Assembly (NCBI GenBank): GCA_022571365.1
Contig: JACZXZ010000006.1
Coordinates: 1-64,000 of the forward strand
Direction: 5' to 3'
DNA length: 64,000 nt
Source: Pseudomonadota bacterium
GTDB lineage: Bacteria > Pseudomonadota > Alphaproteobacteria > G022571365
Numbering within the stretch: position 1 is the first letter of the stretch; every line of letters starts with the position of its first letter. The translations under genes were made by a program, and so were the position numbers. Under the pieces are notes generated by a model. The model saw only the letters and a program-made list of their open reading frames with translations, made no database searches and was not told the origin of the DNA. Shown in pieces: positions 49,811 through 60,024 of this stretch.

Positions 49811-50076
49811 CAACGCCCTCCAGATCGACCGGCTTCTCCCCGGCGCGATTCGGCCGGCGTCCGTTTTTTCGCCGGCGCAAGAGCTGTCCGTTTTCGGGAC
49901 CCAACGCGCCGAAGATCGATTACAAGGACGTAAAGCTCCTGCAGCGCTTCGTCTCCGAACGAGGCAAAATGGTGCCGAGTCGGATCACAGCCGTGTCCTC
50001 CAAGAAGCAGCGCGAACTCGCCCGGGCGATCAAGCGGGCCCGATTCCTGGCGCTGTTGCCTTACATCATCAGGTAG
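49807..50076 (+). CDS. rpsR: 30S ribosomal protein S18
   Basis: [51 protein letters not shown]. Confidence 0.96.
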   Translation: MTTPSRSTGFSPARFGRRPFFRRRKSCPFSGPNAPKIDYKDVKLLQRFVSERGKMVPSRITAVSSKKQRELARAIKRARFLALLPYIIR

Positions 50077-50103
50077 CCGGCGTCCGATATTTCGGAAACA
50101 TGA

Positions 50104-51048
50104 ATGCCCCGATTTGCGCTCATCGCCTTGGGTGCTGGCACCGTCAGCGCGTTGCTGCATTTCGCGGCGATGTCCAGCTGGATGTTCGGGATTCCTCTCG
50201 CCCTGTTCACCCAACTGCCTCTGTTTCTGGTCGGGCTGGGCTATGGCACGCGGGCGGTGGCTTATGCCGGCGGCGCGGGAGTGGTCCTGACCGGGCTCAT
50301 CGCCGGGCTGTTCGCTGCCTTGAACTTTGCCGTGGTCGACGCGGTGCCGGTGGCCCTGGTGGTGTTCCAGGCCCTGCGGTCCCGCACCGGGCCGGACGGC
50401 GAGGTGGACTGGTACCCACTGGGCTCGCTGGTGATGTGGCTGACCGTGTACGCGGCGGCGGTGCTCGTGTTGGCAAGTATCTTGTTGTCCGGCGCGGAGG
50501 GCGGGATGGAAGGCCTCCTTCGCGACCTTTTCGTGGACACGCGGCAAGACCTGACCGGCACCCCTGTCAACCCTCAGATCGAGGCCACGATCGATGCGTT
50601 GGTGCCGATGCTGCCCGGATTCGCATTGACCATGTGGATGCTGGTGGTCGCGATCAACGGCGCCCTGGCTCAGACGATCCTGGTGCGCAGCGGCCGCAAC
50701 CTGCGGCCGTCGCCCGACCTCGCCGGCCTGGCCTTGCCCAACTGGATGACGATCGCCGTGGCCGCGGCCTGTGTCGTGGCCTTTCTCGGGCCGGATGCGC
50801 TCGACTTCATCGGCCAGAACCTAGCCCTTGTTCTGGCCGTGCCGTTTCTCTTCTCAAGCCTGGCTTTGGTCCACATGCTGGCGCGCCGGTCCACGAACCG
50901 GGGGATGATTCTAGCGCTGTTTTACGCCCTACTGGTGTTTTCATTGATGATGATGGGATGGCGCGCCATTGTTCCGGTGGCCGCGCTGGGCCTCATTAGC
51001 CACTTGGCCAACCTGCGCCGGCGCTTTGGCGGACCGGGGCAAGCATAG
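50104..51048 (+). CDS. DUF2232 membrane protein
   Basis: Multi-TM protein in the canonical position between rpsR and rplI. Confidence 0.85.
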   Translation: MPRFALIALGAGTVSALLHFAAMSSWMFGIPLALFTQLPLFLVGLGYGTRAVAYAGGAGVVLTGLIAGLFAALNFAVVDAVPVALVVFQALRSRTGPDGEVDWYPLGSLVMWLTVYAAAVLVLASILLSGAEGGMEGLLRDLFVDTRQDLTGTPVNPQIEATIDALVPMLPGFALTMWMLVVAINGALAQTILVRSGRNLRPSPDLAGLALPNWMTIAVAAACVVAFLGPDALDFIGQNLALVLAVPFLFSSLALVHMLARRSTNRGMILALFYALLVFSLMMMGWRAIVPVAALGLISHLANLRRRFGGPGQA

Positions 51049-51068
51049 GAGCAGACCCGGGGGAAACG

Positions 51069-51773
51069 ATGGAAATCATCCTGCTCGAGAGGATCGAAAA
51101 GCTGGGGAGCATGGGCGACGTGGTCACGGTCAAGCCCGGCTTTGCCCGCAACTACCTGCTGCCCCAAAAGAAGGCGCTCAGGGCAACCAAGGAAAACCTG
51201 GCCAAATTCGAACAACAGCGGGTGCAACTCGAGGCCGACAACCGCGAGCGGCGGGAGGAAGCCCAGACCGTTGCCGACCGGCTTGACGGCCTTGCCTTCG
51301 TGGTCATCCGCCAGGCCAGCGAGGGCGGACAACTATACGGTTCGGTCAGCGCCCGGGACATCGCCGAAGCCATTGGCGAGGCCGGTTTCAAGATCGGGCG
51401 CCGGCAGATTCAACTCGACGCCCCGATCAAGTCTCTGGGCCTCCACGGCGTCCGGGTTTCGCTGCATCCGGAGGTGTCCGCCAGCGTCACGCTCAACGTC
51501 GCCCGCACCAAGGAAGAAGCAAAAATTCAGCAGCGTCAGGGTCGGGCGGTCATCGGGCAAGAGGAGGAGCAAACCGCCGCCGGGAAAGCGGAGGCCGGGG
51601 CCGAGACGGCGGCCGAGTCCGCCCCCGAGAAGAAACCGTCGGCCAAGAAACCGGCCGCTGCGAAACCAGATGCCGGAAAACCAGTGGGCAAAAAATCGCG
51701 CGCGGAGAAGGCAGCCGCGGCGGCGGACAAGGGGGAGACCAAGCCCGAAGCCGGAAAACCCGAGTCCGAATGA
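51069..51773 (+). CDS. rplI: 50S ribosomal protein L9 with long K/A/E-rich tail
   Basis: [37 protein letters not shown] core, then a low-complexity extension. Confidence 0.95.
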   Translation: MEIILLERIEKLGSMGDVVTVKPGFARNYLLPQKKALRATKENLAKFEQQRVQLEADNRERREEAQTVADRLDGLAFVVIRQASEGGQLYGSVSARDIAEAIGEAGFKIGRRQIQLDAPIKSLGLHGVRVSLHPEVSASVTLNVARTKEEAKIQQRQGRAVIGQEEEQTAAGKAEAGAETAAESAPEKKPSAKKPAAAKPDAGKPVGKKSRAEKAAAAADKGETKPEAGKPESE

Positions 51774-52078
51774 ATGCAAGCGCGCGCCGGTCCGACCCTT
51801 CGCGTCGCGGCCCGTTCACCCTCTTCCGGACTGTATCATAGGACCATTTTGGGGTTAATATGGGCGCCGTGTCCTTCCGTCCGCGGTGCCCTTGACCCGC
51901 GACTACATCACCGAGTGGGAACGCACCCATATCGGCGGCGCCAGCCTGATCGCCTAATCTGGCGGTTTCCCGAGGCCGGATGCGTTTTTCCCCATACTTA
52001 CTAGAGCGTGGTCAACTTTTCTGTGGAGCGTCGAAAACTTCCATAGGCAGCCGCAGAGGACATCACTATCGTGACCCC

Positions 52079-53626
52079 ATGGAAACGACCGACTCAGCTC
52101 GCAATCTCACGCCTCTCCACGACGCCGCGGACGACAGCCCGACCTACCGCACACCACCCCACAACTTCGAGGCCGAGATGGCCTTGCTGGGCGCCGTTTT
52201 GACCAACAACAGGGCCTATGAACGGGTCTCGGAATTCCTCCTCCCCGGGCACTTCGCCGATCCGGCCCACGGCCGCATCTACGAGGCGACGGGGCGGCTG
52301 ATCGAGGCTGGTCAGATCGCCGATCCGGTGACGCTCAAGAACTATTTCGAGCAGGAAGGCACCCTTGACGACATCGGCGGCACTCAATATCTCGCCCGGC
52401 TCGTCGCCTCCGCCCTCACCATCATCAACGCGCCAGACTACGGCCGTACCATCCACGACCGATATCTCCGCCGAGAGCTCATCAATTTGGCCGGGGACAT
52501 CTCTGGCCGCGCCTACAGCTTCGATCTCGACAAGGGCGCCACGGACCAGATCGAAGAGGCCGAGCAGAATCTCTACGACCTCGCCACCACGGGCCAGTAC
52601 GAGAGCGGCTTCCAGACATTCGCCAAGACTCTGAAGAACGCCATCAATACGGCCGAGGTCGCATACAAACGCGAAGGGCGCGTCACCGGCATTGCCACCG
52701 GCTTTATCGATCTGGATCGGATCTTGGGCGGGCTTCAGCCATCGGATCTAATCGTGCTTGCCGGCCGTCCGTCCATGGGCAAGACTGCGCTTGCCACCAA
52801 CATCGCCTTCCACACCACGAAGGCCTACCGCGAGGAGCGCGACGAAGACGGCATCTCACATGTGACGGACGGCGCGGTGGTGGGATTCTTCTCCCTGGAG
52901 ATGTCGGCTGAGCAGCTCGCCATTCGGATCCTGGCCGAGGAGTCCAGAGTTGCATCAGAGAAAATCCGCCGCGGTCAATTAACGAACGAAGATTTTCTCA
53001 AGATGGTGCAGGCGAGCCGCAAGCTACATACGGTACCGTTCTTTATTGATGATTCTCCGGGACTGTCAGTTTCAAATCTGCGAACCCGAGCGCGTCGACT
53101 AAAGAGACAGCATCATTTATCACTGATTATCGTGGATTATCTGCAGCTGGTGCAGCCATCCAGCAGTAAGCGTTACGACAGTCGCGTGCAGGAAATATCC
53201 GAAATCACTCGTGGGTTAAAGATGCTCGCAAAGGAGCTCGACGTGCCGGTACTTGCACTTTCGCAGCTGTCACGCGCTGTGGAACAGCGCGACGATAAAC
53301 GTCCGCAACTGGCCGATCTCCGGGAGTCCGGCACTATCGAGCAGGATGCCGATATCGTGATGCTCATCTTTCGGGAAGAGTACTATTGGAAAAAATCGAA
53401 TCCGGAACCAAAATGGACGAACCCGGACGAAGATCCCAAGGAAGATTTTTACAAAAGCCATAAGGAATGGGAGGATAAGTATAAAGAAGTAAAAGGACAG
53501 GCGGAAGTGATTATCGCAAAACACCGTCAAGGACCAACGGACACCATAAATCTTTACTTCGAGGAAAACTTCACTAAGTTCGATAACCTCGCTCAGATCG
53601 ACCATCTCCCCGATGTGGATTTGTGA
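52079..53626 (+). CDS. dnaB: Replicative DNA helicase DnaB
   Basis: TPPHNFEAEMALLGAVLTNN; IVLAGRPSMGKTALATNIAF; LIIVDYLQLVQP; LSQLSRAVEQRDDKRPQLADLRESGTIEQDADIVMLIFREEYY. Confidence 0.96.
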   Translation: METTDSARNLTPLHDAADDSPTYRTPPHNFEAEMALLGAVLTNNRAYERVSEFLLPGHFADPAHGRIYEATGRLIEAGQIADPVTLKNYFEQEGTLDDIGGTQYLARLVASALTIINAPDYGRTIHDRYLRRELINLAGDISGRAYSFDLDKGATDQIEEAEQNLYDLATTGQYESGFQTFAKTLKNAINTAEVAYKREGRVTGIATGFIDLDRILGGLQPSDLIVLAGRPSMGKTALATNIAFHTTKAYREERDEDGISHVTDGAVVGFFSLEMSAEQLAIRILAEESRVASEKIRRGQLTNEDFLKMVQASRKLHTVPFFIDDSPGLSVSNLRTRARRLKRQHHLSLIIVDYLQLVQPSSSKRYDSRVQEISEITRGLKMLAKELDVPVLALSQLSRAVEQRDDKRPQLADLRESGTIEQDADIVMLIFREEYYWKKSNPEPKWTNPDEDPKEDFYKSHKEWEDKYKEVKGQAEVIIAKHRQGPTDTINLYFEENFTKFDNLAQIDHLPDVDL

Positions 53627-53857
53627 GGCGTCCCGGGCGGAAGCCGGCGCTTTCACTGCTGCGATCTGGATTGCGCCGGCTAGATACGACCCATGGACCA
53701 CGGATTAGAAAGACTCCACACCTTGCCATCGCCCCATGTTCCGGCTGGGGCCGCGGCACGCGCCATCTGTCTGTGGACGGAGCAGGCCCGCCCGCCAAAC
53801 CCGTCCCAAGCTCAGCACTCCGGCTTCGCGGAAGCGGCTCGGAGCAAGGGGTAAAGC

Positions 53858-54631
53858 TTGCCCGTCCTGGCCCCCATCGGCCGTGTCTTTCTCGCCTTCC
53901 TCGAGGCCACGGGACGGTTTGGCTTGTTCACCGGCACCGCGCTGTCCCACTGCCTGAGGCCGCCCTTCTTCCCCCGGGCGATCCTGCACCAGATGGTGGA
54001 GATCGGCTATTACTCGCTGCCCGTGGTGGGCCTGACCGCGATCTTCACCGGAATGGTGCTGGCGCTCCAGAGCTACACCGGCTTTGCGCGCTTCAACGCC
54101 GAGTCACAGATCGCCGCGGTGGTGGTGCTATCCGTGACCCGCGAGCTGGCTCCGGTGCTCGCCGGCCTTATGGTTGCAGGTCGCATCGGCGCCGCCATGT
54201 CGGCCGAGATCGGCACCATGCGGGTGACCGAGCAGATCGACGCCCTGTCGACGCTGTCGACCAACCCCTTCAAATATTTGATAGCGCCTCGTCTCATCGC
54301 CGGCATAACCATGTTGCCGCTTTTGGTCTTCGTCGCCGACATCATCGGCATCTTCGGCGGCTATCTGATCAGCGTCTACAAGCTGGACTTCAATCCAGCC
54401 AGTTATCTCAAGCTCACCTTCGAGCACCTCGAGAACATTGACGTGGTTTCCGGCCTGGTCAAGGCTGCCGTCTTCGGATTCATCGTGGCCCTCATGGGCT
54501 GCTACCACGGCTACCATTCCAAGGGCGGCGCCCAGGGCGTGGGCCAGGCGACTACCAACGCCGTCGTCTCGGCCTCGATTCTCATCTTCGCCTCCAACTA
54601 CGTGCTCACCGCGCTGTTTTTCGGCACATGA
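53858..54631 (+). CDS. mlaE: MlaE family ABC transporter permease
   Basis: VVGLTAIFTGMVLALQSYTGFARF...TRELAPVLAGLMVAGRIGAAMSAEIGTMRVTEQIDAL; TTG start. Confidence 0.93.
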   Translation: MPVLAPIGRVFLAFLEATGRFGLFTGTALSHCLRPPFFPRAILHQMVEIGYYSLPVVGLTAIFTGMVLALQSYTGFARFNAESQIAAVVVLSVTRELAPVLAGLMVAGRIGAAMSAEIGTMRVTEQIDALSTLSTNPFKYLIAPRLIAGITMLPLLVFVADIIGIFGGYLISVYKLDFNPASYLKLTFEHLENIDVVSGLVKAAVFGFIVALMGCYHGYHSKGGAQGVGQATTNAVVSASILIFASNYVLTALFFGT

Positions 54632-55404
54632 CGGACACCCCGGCAAAGATCCAAATCCGCAACCTGCACATGTCCTTTGGGTCCAAGGTGGTCTTGAACG
54701 GGCTGGACCTGAAGGTGGGCGTCGGCGAGTCGGTGGTCGTCATCGGCGGCTCGGGTGTCGGCAAATCGGTTATGCTGAAATGCGTGCTCGGACTGTTGGA
54801 GCCCGAGCAAGGCAGCATCTGCATCGACGGCGAAGAGGTGGTCGGCATGAGTCCAAAGGATCGCGACCGGGTGATGCGGAAGTTCGGCATGCTGTTCCAG
54901 GGAGCGGCGCTGTTCGACAGCCTGCCCGTCTGGCAGAACGTTGCCTTCGGCCTGGTCCAAGCGATGGGCATGGAGCTCCAGAAGGCCAAGGAGATCGCCC
55001 TCAACAAGCTGGCCCAGGTGGGGCTCGGTCCAGAAGTCGGCGAGTTGTGGCCGGCCGAGCTTTCCGGCGGCATGAAGAAGCGCGTGGCGCTCGCCCGCGC
55101 CATCGCCACCGACCCCGAGGTCATCTTCTTCGACGAGCCGACCACGGGGCTCGACCCAATCATGGGCGATATCATCAACGATCTCGTTGTAAAATGCGTA
55201 CGAGAGCTGGGGGCGACGACACTGTCGATCACCCACGACATGGCCAGCGCCCGCAAGATTGCCGACCGTATTGCCATGCTCCATGGCGGCCGGATCATCT
55301 GGGCCGGTTCGGTTGCGGACATCGACCACTCGAACGACGCCTATGTCGACCAGTTCATCCACGGCAAGGCTGAAGGCCCGATCAAAATGGAGGTGCGTGC
55401 GTGA
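54628..55404 (+). CDS. mlaF: MlaF-type ABC transporter ATP-binding protein
   Basis: GGSGVGKSVMLKCVLGLL; ELSGGMKKRVALARAIATDPEVIFFDEPTTGLDPIMGDIIN. Confidence 0.94.
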   Translation: MTDTPAKIQIRNLHMSFGSKVVLNGLDLKVGVGESVVVIGGSGVGKSVMLKCVLGLLEPEQGSICIDGEEVVGMSPKDRDRVMRKFGMLFQGAALFDSLPVWQNVAFGLVQAMGMELQKAKEIALNKLAQVGLGPEVGELWPAELSGGMKKRVALARAIATDPEVIFFDEPTTGLDPIMGDIINDLVVKCVRELGATTLSITHDMASARKIADRIAMLHGGRIIWAGSVADIDHSNDAYVDQFIHGKAEGPIKMEVRA

Positions 55405-55448
55405 CGATTGGAAGAGCTCCGATCCCGGCCAGGGGAGCGGCCATCTAA

Positions 55449-56909
55449 TTGGCCCAGCCCCGGTCCCGCCATGTCTGCCAAGCGTGCGGCGCGGTCTACG
55501 GCAAGTGGGCGGGCCGGTGCGAGGCGTGCGGCGCGTGGAACACCATCGTCGAGGAGGCGACGCGTGAGACCGTGCCGCTGGGCGGAAAGAGGCGCGCCCG
55601 GGATAGCGGTACCGGACGCAAGTTCGCGTTCACGGACCTTGACGACACACCCGTGGAGGTGCCGCGTCGGATTACCGGCATCGCCGAGTTCGACCGGGTC
55701 ACGGGCGGCGGTCTGGTAAGCGGTTCGGCGCTGCTGATCGGAGGCGATCCCGGCATCGGCAAGTCGACCCTGCTGCTGCAGGTGGTCGGTGCGCTCGCCC
55801 AGGGCAAGGCGGGCACCGCCCCGCGCTGCGCCTACATTTCCGGTGAGGAAGCGGTCGACCAAATGCGCCTGCGCGCGGCCCGCCTGAATCTCACCAGCGC
55901 GGCCATCCAACTCGCCGCGGCGACCAGCATACGGGACATCCTGGCCACCCTGGACACCGCCCCGGGCGCCGACGGGGCACCGGAGGTCGTGGTCATCGAC
56001 ACGATTCAGACCATGTATGTAGACAGCCTCGAGTCCGCGCCCGGCACGGTGGCACAGGTCCGGGCCTCGGCACAGGAGCTGATCCGGCTCGCCAAACGCC
56101 GCGGGTTCACCGTGTTGCTGGTCGGCCACGTCACCAAGGAAGGACTGATCGCAGGTCCAATGGTGCTCGAGCACATGGTCGACACGGTGCTCTACTTCGA
56201 GGGCGAGCGCGGTCACCAGTTCCGCATCCTGCGCGCGGTCAAGAACCGCTTCGGCCCGACCGACGAAATCGGAGTTTTCGAGATGACCGATGGCGGGCTG
56301 ATCGAGGTCCCGAACCCCTCGGCCCTGTTCCTCTCCGAGTACCGCGACGATGTGATCGGCGCCGCCGTGTTCGCGGGCATGGAGGGAACCCGCCCGGTCC
56401 TGGTCGAGATCCAGGCGTTGATCGCACCGTCGTCCTTCGCTACGCCGCGCCGCGCCGTGGTCGGCTGGGACGCCGGGCGGCTGGCGATGGTGCTGGCGGT
56501 GCTGGAGGCCCGCTGTGGTCTGGCGCTCGCCGGCCGCGACGTCTATCTCAACGTCGCCGGCGGCCTCAGGATCACCGAGCCAGCGGCCGATCTGGCGGTC
56601 GCCGCCGCGCTCGCCTCCTCGCTCACCGACCTGCCGATGCCGCCGAAGACCGTCGTGTTCGGTGAAATCGGCTTGTCGGGCGAGGTGCGGCCGGTGGGCC
56701 AAAGGGACTCGCGGCTTAAAGAGGCGGCCAAGCTTGGCTTCACTCAGGCGCTGGCGCCGCCGAGAGTCGATACGGCGTCGGCAGGGCGCCGGCCCGCGAT
56801 CAAAGTACGGGAGCTCCGCCGGCTCGCGGATCTCCTCGCGCTGTTCGACGGCACCCGCGGGGCCCGTAGGCGCCGCGAAAGACATCAAAATCAAGCCGCC
56901 CCGCAGTAG
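55449..56909 (+). CDS. radA: DNA repair protein RadA
   Basis: Zn finger CQACGAVYGKWAGRCEACGAWNT; IGGDPGIGKSTLLLQV; KNRFGPTDEIGVFEM; TTG start. Confidence 0.95.
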   Translation: MAQPRSRHVCQACGAVYGKWAGRCEACGAWNTIVEEATRETVPLGGKRRARDSGTGRKFAFTDLDDTPVEVPRRITGIAEFDRVTGGGLVSGSALLIGGDPGIGKSTLLLQVVGALAQGKAGTAPRCAYISGEEAVDQMRLRAARLNLTSAAIQLAAATSIRDILATLDTAPGADGAPEVVVIDTIQTMYVDSLESAPGTVAQVRASAQELIRLAKRRGFTVLLVGHVTKEGLIAGPMVLEHMVDTVLYFEGERGHQFRILRAVKNRFGPTDEIGVFEMTDGGLIEVPNPSALFLSEYRDDVIGAAVFAGMEGTRPVLVEIQALIAPSSFATPRRAVVGWDAGRLAMVLAVLEARCGLALAGRDVYLNVAGGLRITEPAADLAVAAALASSLTDLPMPPKTVVFGEIGLSGEVRPVGQRDSRLKEAAKLGFTQALAPPRVDTASAGRRPAIKVRELRRLADLLALFDGTRGARRRRERHQNQAAPQ

Positions 56910-56911
56910 CA

Positions 56912-57589
56912 ATGGAAAGCCTGCCGATCACCATCCTCGACATCGCCGTGGTTGGCATCGTGCTGCTATCGGCGCTGGTCGGCCTTGCCATAGGCTTCAT
57001 CAGGGGCGGCCTGTTCCTGTTGAGCTGGGTCGGGGCGATCATTGCCACGGTGTATGGCTTTTCCGAGGTTCGGCCGTTTGCCCGTCGGTTCATCGAATCC
57101 GATCTGGGCGCCGACTTCGCCGCCGGGATAGGCCTCTTCATTACCGCCCTGGTCATGCTGTTCATCGTCAGCACGATCATAAGCGGATGGGTGCGTAGCA
57201 GCCGGCTCAACGCGCTCGACCGTTCGCTCGGCATGATTGCGGGAGTGGTGGCGGCGGTGTCGGTCATCTGTGGCCTCTACCTACCGTTCCAATCTCTGTG
57301 GCCCCCGCCCGAACAGCCGTCCTGGGTCCGCGAGGCCAAACTCAAGCCCTGGATCGAGTACGGCGCCGGCCTGATTCAAAGGCTGGTTCCGGGGGAGGCC
57401 CGCCGAGAGGCCGCGGCCGCGGCCGAAAAGGCCGAGCAGATGATGCGCAAGGACGTCGAGATGGAGGTCGAACGCGCGCTCGAGGAGTTGACCAACCCGC
57501 CGCCGAAAGCAGGTGCGCCGGCCGAGCCCTCGGGGTATAACATCGAGGAGCGCAGGGAAATGGAGCGGTTGATCGAGAACGCCCAATAG
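56912..57589 (+). CDS. cvpA: CvpA family protein
   Basis: N-terminal multi-TM CvpA region directly upstream of purF. Confidence 0.9.
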   Translation: MESLPITILDIAVVGIVLLSALVGLAIGFIRGGLFLLSWVGAIIATVYGFSEVRPFARRFIESDLGADFAAGIGLFITALVMLFIVSTIISGWVRSSRLNALDRSLGMIAGVVAAVSVICGLYLPFQSLWPPPEQPSWVREAKLKPWIEYGAGLIQRLVPGEARREAAAAAEKAEQMMRKDVEMEVERALEELTNPPPKAGAPAEPSGYNIEERREMERLIENAQ

Positions 57590-57603
57590 AGAAGAGAAAG
57601 CGC

Positions 57604-59058
57604 ATGCTTATCACCCATCCCTTCGATGACGACAAGCTGCGCGAAGAATGCGGCGTCTTCGGAATCTACGGCCACGCGGACGCTTCGGCGCTGGCGGCGC
57701 TGAGTCTCCACGCGCTGCAGCATCGCGGTCAAGAAGCCGCCGGTATCGTCTCTTTTGACGGCGAGCAGTTCCGCTCCCATCGCGCGCCCGGTCATGTCGG
57801 CGACACCTTCGGCTCCGAAGAGGTGATCCGGCGTCTGCGCGGCACCTCGGCCGTCGGCCACGTACGCTACTCGACGACCGGAGAGACGGCCATGCGCAAC
57901 GTGCAGCCGCTGTTTGCCGACCTCCAGTTCGGCGGCTTCGCCATCTGTCATAACGGCAACCTCACCAACTTCTACACCTTGCGCAAGGAGCTGGTGAAAC
58001 GCGGCTGCCTGTTCCAGTCGACCACGGACACCGAGGTGATCGTCCACCTGATCGCCATCAGCTCGCTGTCGAATGTAATCGACCGCATGGTCGACGCCCT
58101 GCGCCAGATCCAAGGCGCTTATTCGCTGGTCGCGCTCACCAACGACCGTCTGATCGGCGCGCGCGATCCCCTGGGCGTCCGGCCCCTGATCCTCGGTCGC
58201 CTCGACGGCGCCCACATCGTCGTCTCGGAGAGTTGCGCGCTCGATATCATCGGCGCCGAGTTCGTCCGCGATGTCGAGCCGGGCGAGCTGGTCATCATCG
58301 GCGACGAAGGGGTGCAGAGCCTCAAGCCGTTCGCCAAGACGGGCCGGCGCTTCTGCATCTTCGAATACATCTACTTCGCCCGGCCCGACAGCATCGTCGA
58401 GGGCGCCAGCGTCTACGAAACGCGCAAGCGCATCGGCGCCGAGCTCGCCCGGGAAAGCCACGTCGAGGCGGACGTGGTTATCCCGGTGCCGGATTCCGGC
58501 GTGCCCGCCGCCATCGGCTACGCCGCGGAGGTCGGTGTGCCTTTCGAACTCGGCATCATCCGCAACCACTATGTGGGCCGGACTTTCATCGAGCCGACGG
58601 AACAGATCCGCCATCTGGGCGTCAAGCTGAAGCACAACGCCAACCGCGCGTATCTCCAGGGCAAGCGGGTGATCCTGGTCGATGACAGCATCGTGCGCGG
58701 CACCACCTCGACCAAGATCGTCGAGATGGTGCGCAACGCTGGCGCGAAAGAGGTGCATGTGCGGATTTCGAGCCCGCCGACCGCCTACTCCTGCTTCTAC
58801 GGCATCGACACGCCGGAGCGCGGGAATCTGTTCGCCTCGAACCACGACGTCGAAGAGATGGGCCGGATGATTAAAGCCGACAGCCTGGCTTTCATCTCCA
58901 TCGACGGGCTTTACCGGGCCATGGGCCAGACGGAGCGCAATGCCGAGAGCCCCCAGTTCTGCGACGCCTGCTTTACCGGGGACTATCCGATTCCGCTCAC
59001 CGACCACGATGGGAACCCGGTGCCGGCACAGCTCTCCCTGCTGTCGGAGGACTCCTGA
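57604..59058 (+). CDS. purF: Amidophosphoribosyltransferase
   Basis: REECGVFGIYGHADAS; VILVDDSIVRGTTSTKIVEMVRNAGAKEVHVRISSPP. Confidence 0.97.
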   Translation: MLITHPFDDDKLREECGVFGIYGHADASALAALSLHALQHRGQEAAGIVSFDGEQFRSHRAPGHVGDTFGSEEVIRRLRGTSAVGHVRYSTTGETAMRNVQPLFADLQFGGFAICHNGNLTNFYTLRKELVKRGCLFQSTTDTEVIVHLIAISSLSNVIDRMVDALRQIQGAYSLVALTNDRLIGARDPLGVRPLILGRLDGAHIVVSESCALDIIGAEFVRDVEPGELVIIGDEGVQSLKPFAKTGRRFCIFEYIYFARPDSIVEGASVYETRKRIGAELARESHVEADVVIPVPDSGVPAAIGYAAEVGVPFELGIIRNHYVGRTFIEPTEQIRHLGVKLKHNANRAYLQGKRVILVDDSIVRGTTSTKIVEMVRNAGAKEVHVRISSPPTAYSCFYGIDTPERGNLFASNHDVEEMGRMIKADSLAFISIDGLYRAMGQTERNAESPQFCDACFTGDYPIPLTDHDGNPVPAQLSLLSEDS

Positions 59059-59063
59059 CCGGC

Positions 59064-59807
59064 ATGGCCGGCGCGGCGCGGCGCTCCGGCAAACGCCTCG
59101 AGGGACGCATCGCCCTGATCACCGGTGCCTCGCGCGGCATCGGCGCGGCCGTCGCCCGGCGTTTCGCCCGGGAGGGCGCCCACGTCATCCTGGTCGCCCG
59201 CACCACTGGCGGGCTCGAGGAGGTTGACGACGCGATCAAGGCCGACCTCAAGGAAGGCTCGGGCGACAGCACCACCCTGGTCCCCCTCGACCTTGCCGAG
59301 CACGACGGCATCGACCGCCTGGGCGCCGCGATTTACGAGCGTTCCGGCCGGCTCGACATCCTGGTCGGCAACGCCGCCACGCTCGGCACGTTGAGTCCGA
59401 TGGGGCATATAGATCCGGCGGTCTGGGACGAGCTGATCGCCGTCAACGTCACTGCCAACTGGCGCCTCATCCGGAGCTTCGACCCGCTGCTCCGTGCCGC
59501 CGAGGCCGGCCGCGCCATTTTCGTCACCTCGGGCGTCGCCAGCGACGTGTCCCCCTATTGGGGCGCCTATGCGGTCAGCAAGGCCGCGCTCGAGATGATG
59601 GTCAAGGTCTATGCCGGGGAGATCACCAAGACATCGGTAAGAGCCAACCTTTTGGACCCCGGCGCGGTGCGCACAGGAATGCGGGCCCAGGCCTTCCCCG
59701 GCGAGGATCCATCGAGCCTGCCCCACCCGGACGAAGTCACGGACTGCTTTGTCGAGCTGGCTGAGCCCGCGTGCACGCGAAACGGCGAGGTGGTCCGGGC
59801 CTACTGA
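59064..59807 (+). CDS. SDR family oxidoreductase
   Basis: RIALITGASRGIGAAVARRFAREGA; SGVASDVSPYWGAYAVSKAALEMM. Confidence 0.93.
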   Translation: MAGAARRSGKRLEGRIALITGASRGIGAAVARRFAREGAHVILVARTTGGLEEVDDAIKADLKEGSGDSTTLVPLDLAEHDGIDRLGAAIYERSGRLDILVGNAATLGTLSPMGHIDPAVWDELIAVNVTANWRLIRSFDPLLRAAEAGRAIFVTSGVASDVSPYWGAYAVSKAALEMMVKVYAGEITKTSVRANLLDPGAVRTGMRAQAFPGEDPSSLPHPDEVTDCFVELAEPACTRNGEVVRAY

Positions 59808-59851
59808 GCGCCCCGTATTCAGTCGTACGGGAACAGGGGATCGTGCCTCGA

Positions 59852-59914
59852 CCTCATGGTTCGACTCGCCGCCTGAGGCGGGTCCCCTCCAGGCCTCCGT
59901 CCAGAGCCATGAGG
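59852..59914. repeat. Structured palindromic element (CCTCATGG ... CCGCCtgaGGCGG ... CCATGAGG)
   Basis: 8-bp perfect outer arms enclosing a 5-bp-stem hairpin, followed by gcgggTTTT; between convergent SDR and der genes. Confidence 0.55.
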
Positions 59915-60024
59915 GCGGGTTTTCGCCTCGTCCCGAGGCAGCCGTCTCGATCACCAAGATAAGAAGCGGGGTGGGAGAGAGGTCGCGCGCCTGTGGCTTA
60001 TCGATGCGCGGAAGCCGCCCAGCC

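Noticed and set aside
51840-51957. Possible short coding remnant ending ...VPLTRDYITEWERTHIGGASLIA before dnaB
   Set aside because: Looks protein-like but is too short and lacks a clear start; could not be assigned to a family.
55341-56912. 523-aa minus ORF antisense to radA
   Set aside because: Same shadow effect; no family motifs.
57409-57432. GGCCGCGGCCGCGGCC palindromic stretch in cvpA
   Set aside because: Short, GC-driven and explained by an Ala-rich coding stretch (AAAAEKAE).
57376-59007. 543-aa minus ORF antisense to purF
   Set aside because: Long shadow ORF caused by codon bias; purF on the plus strand is unambiguous.
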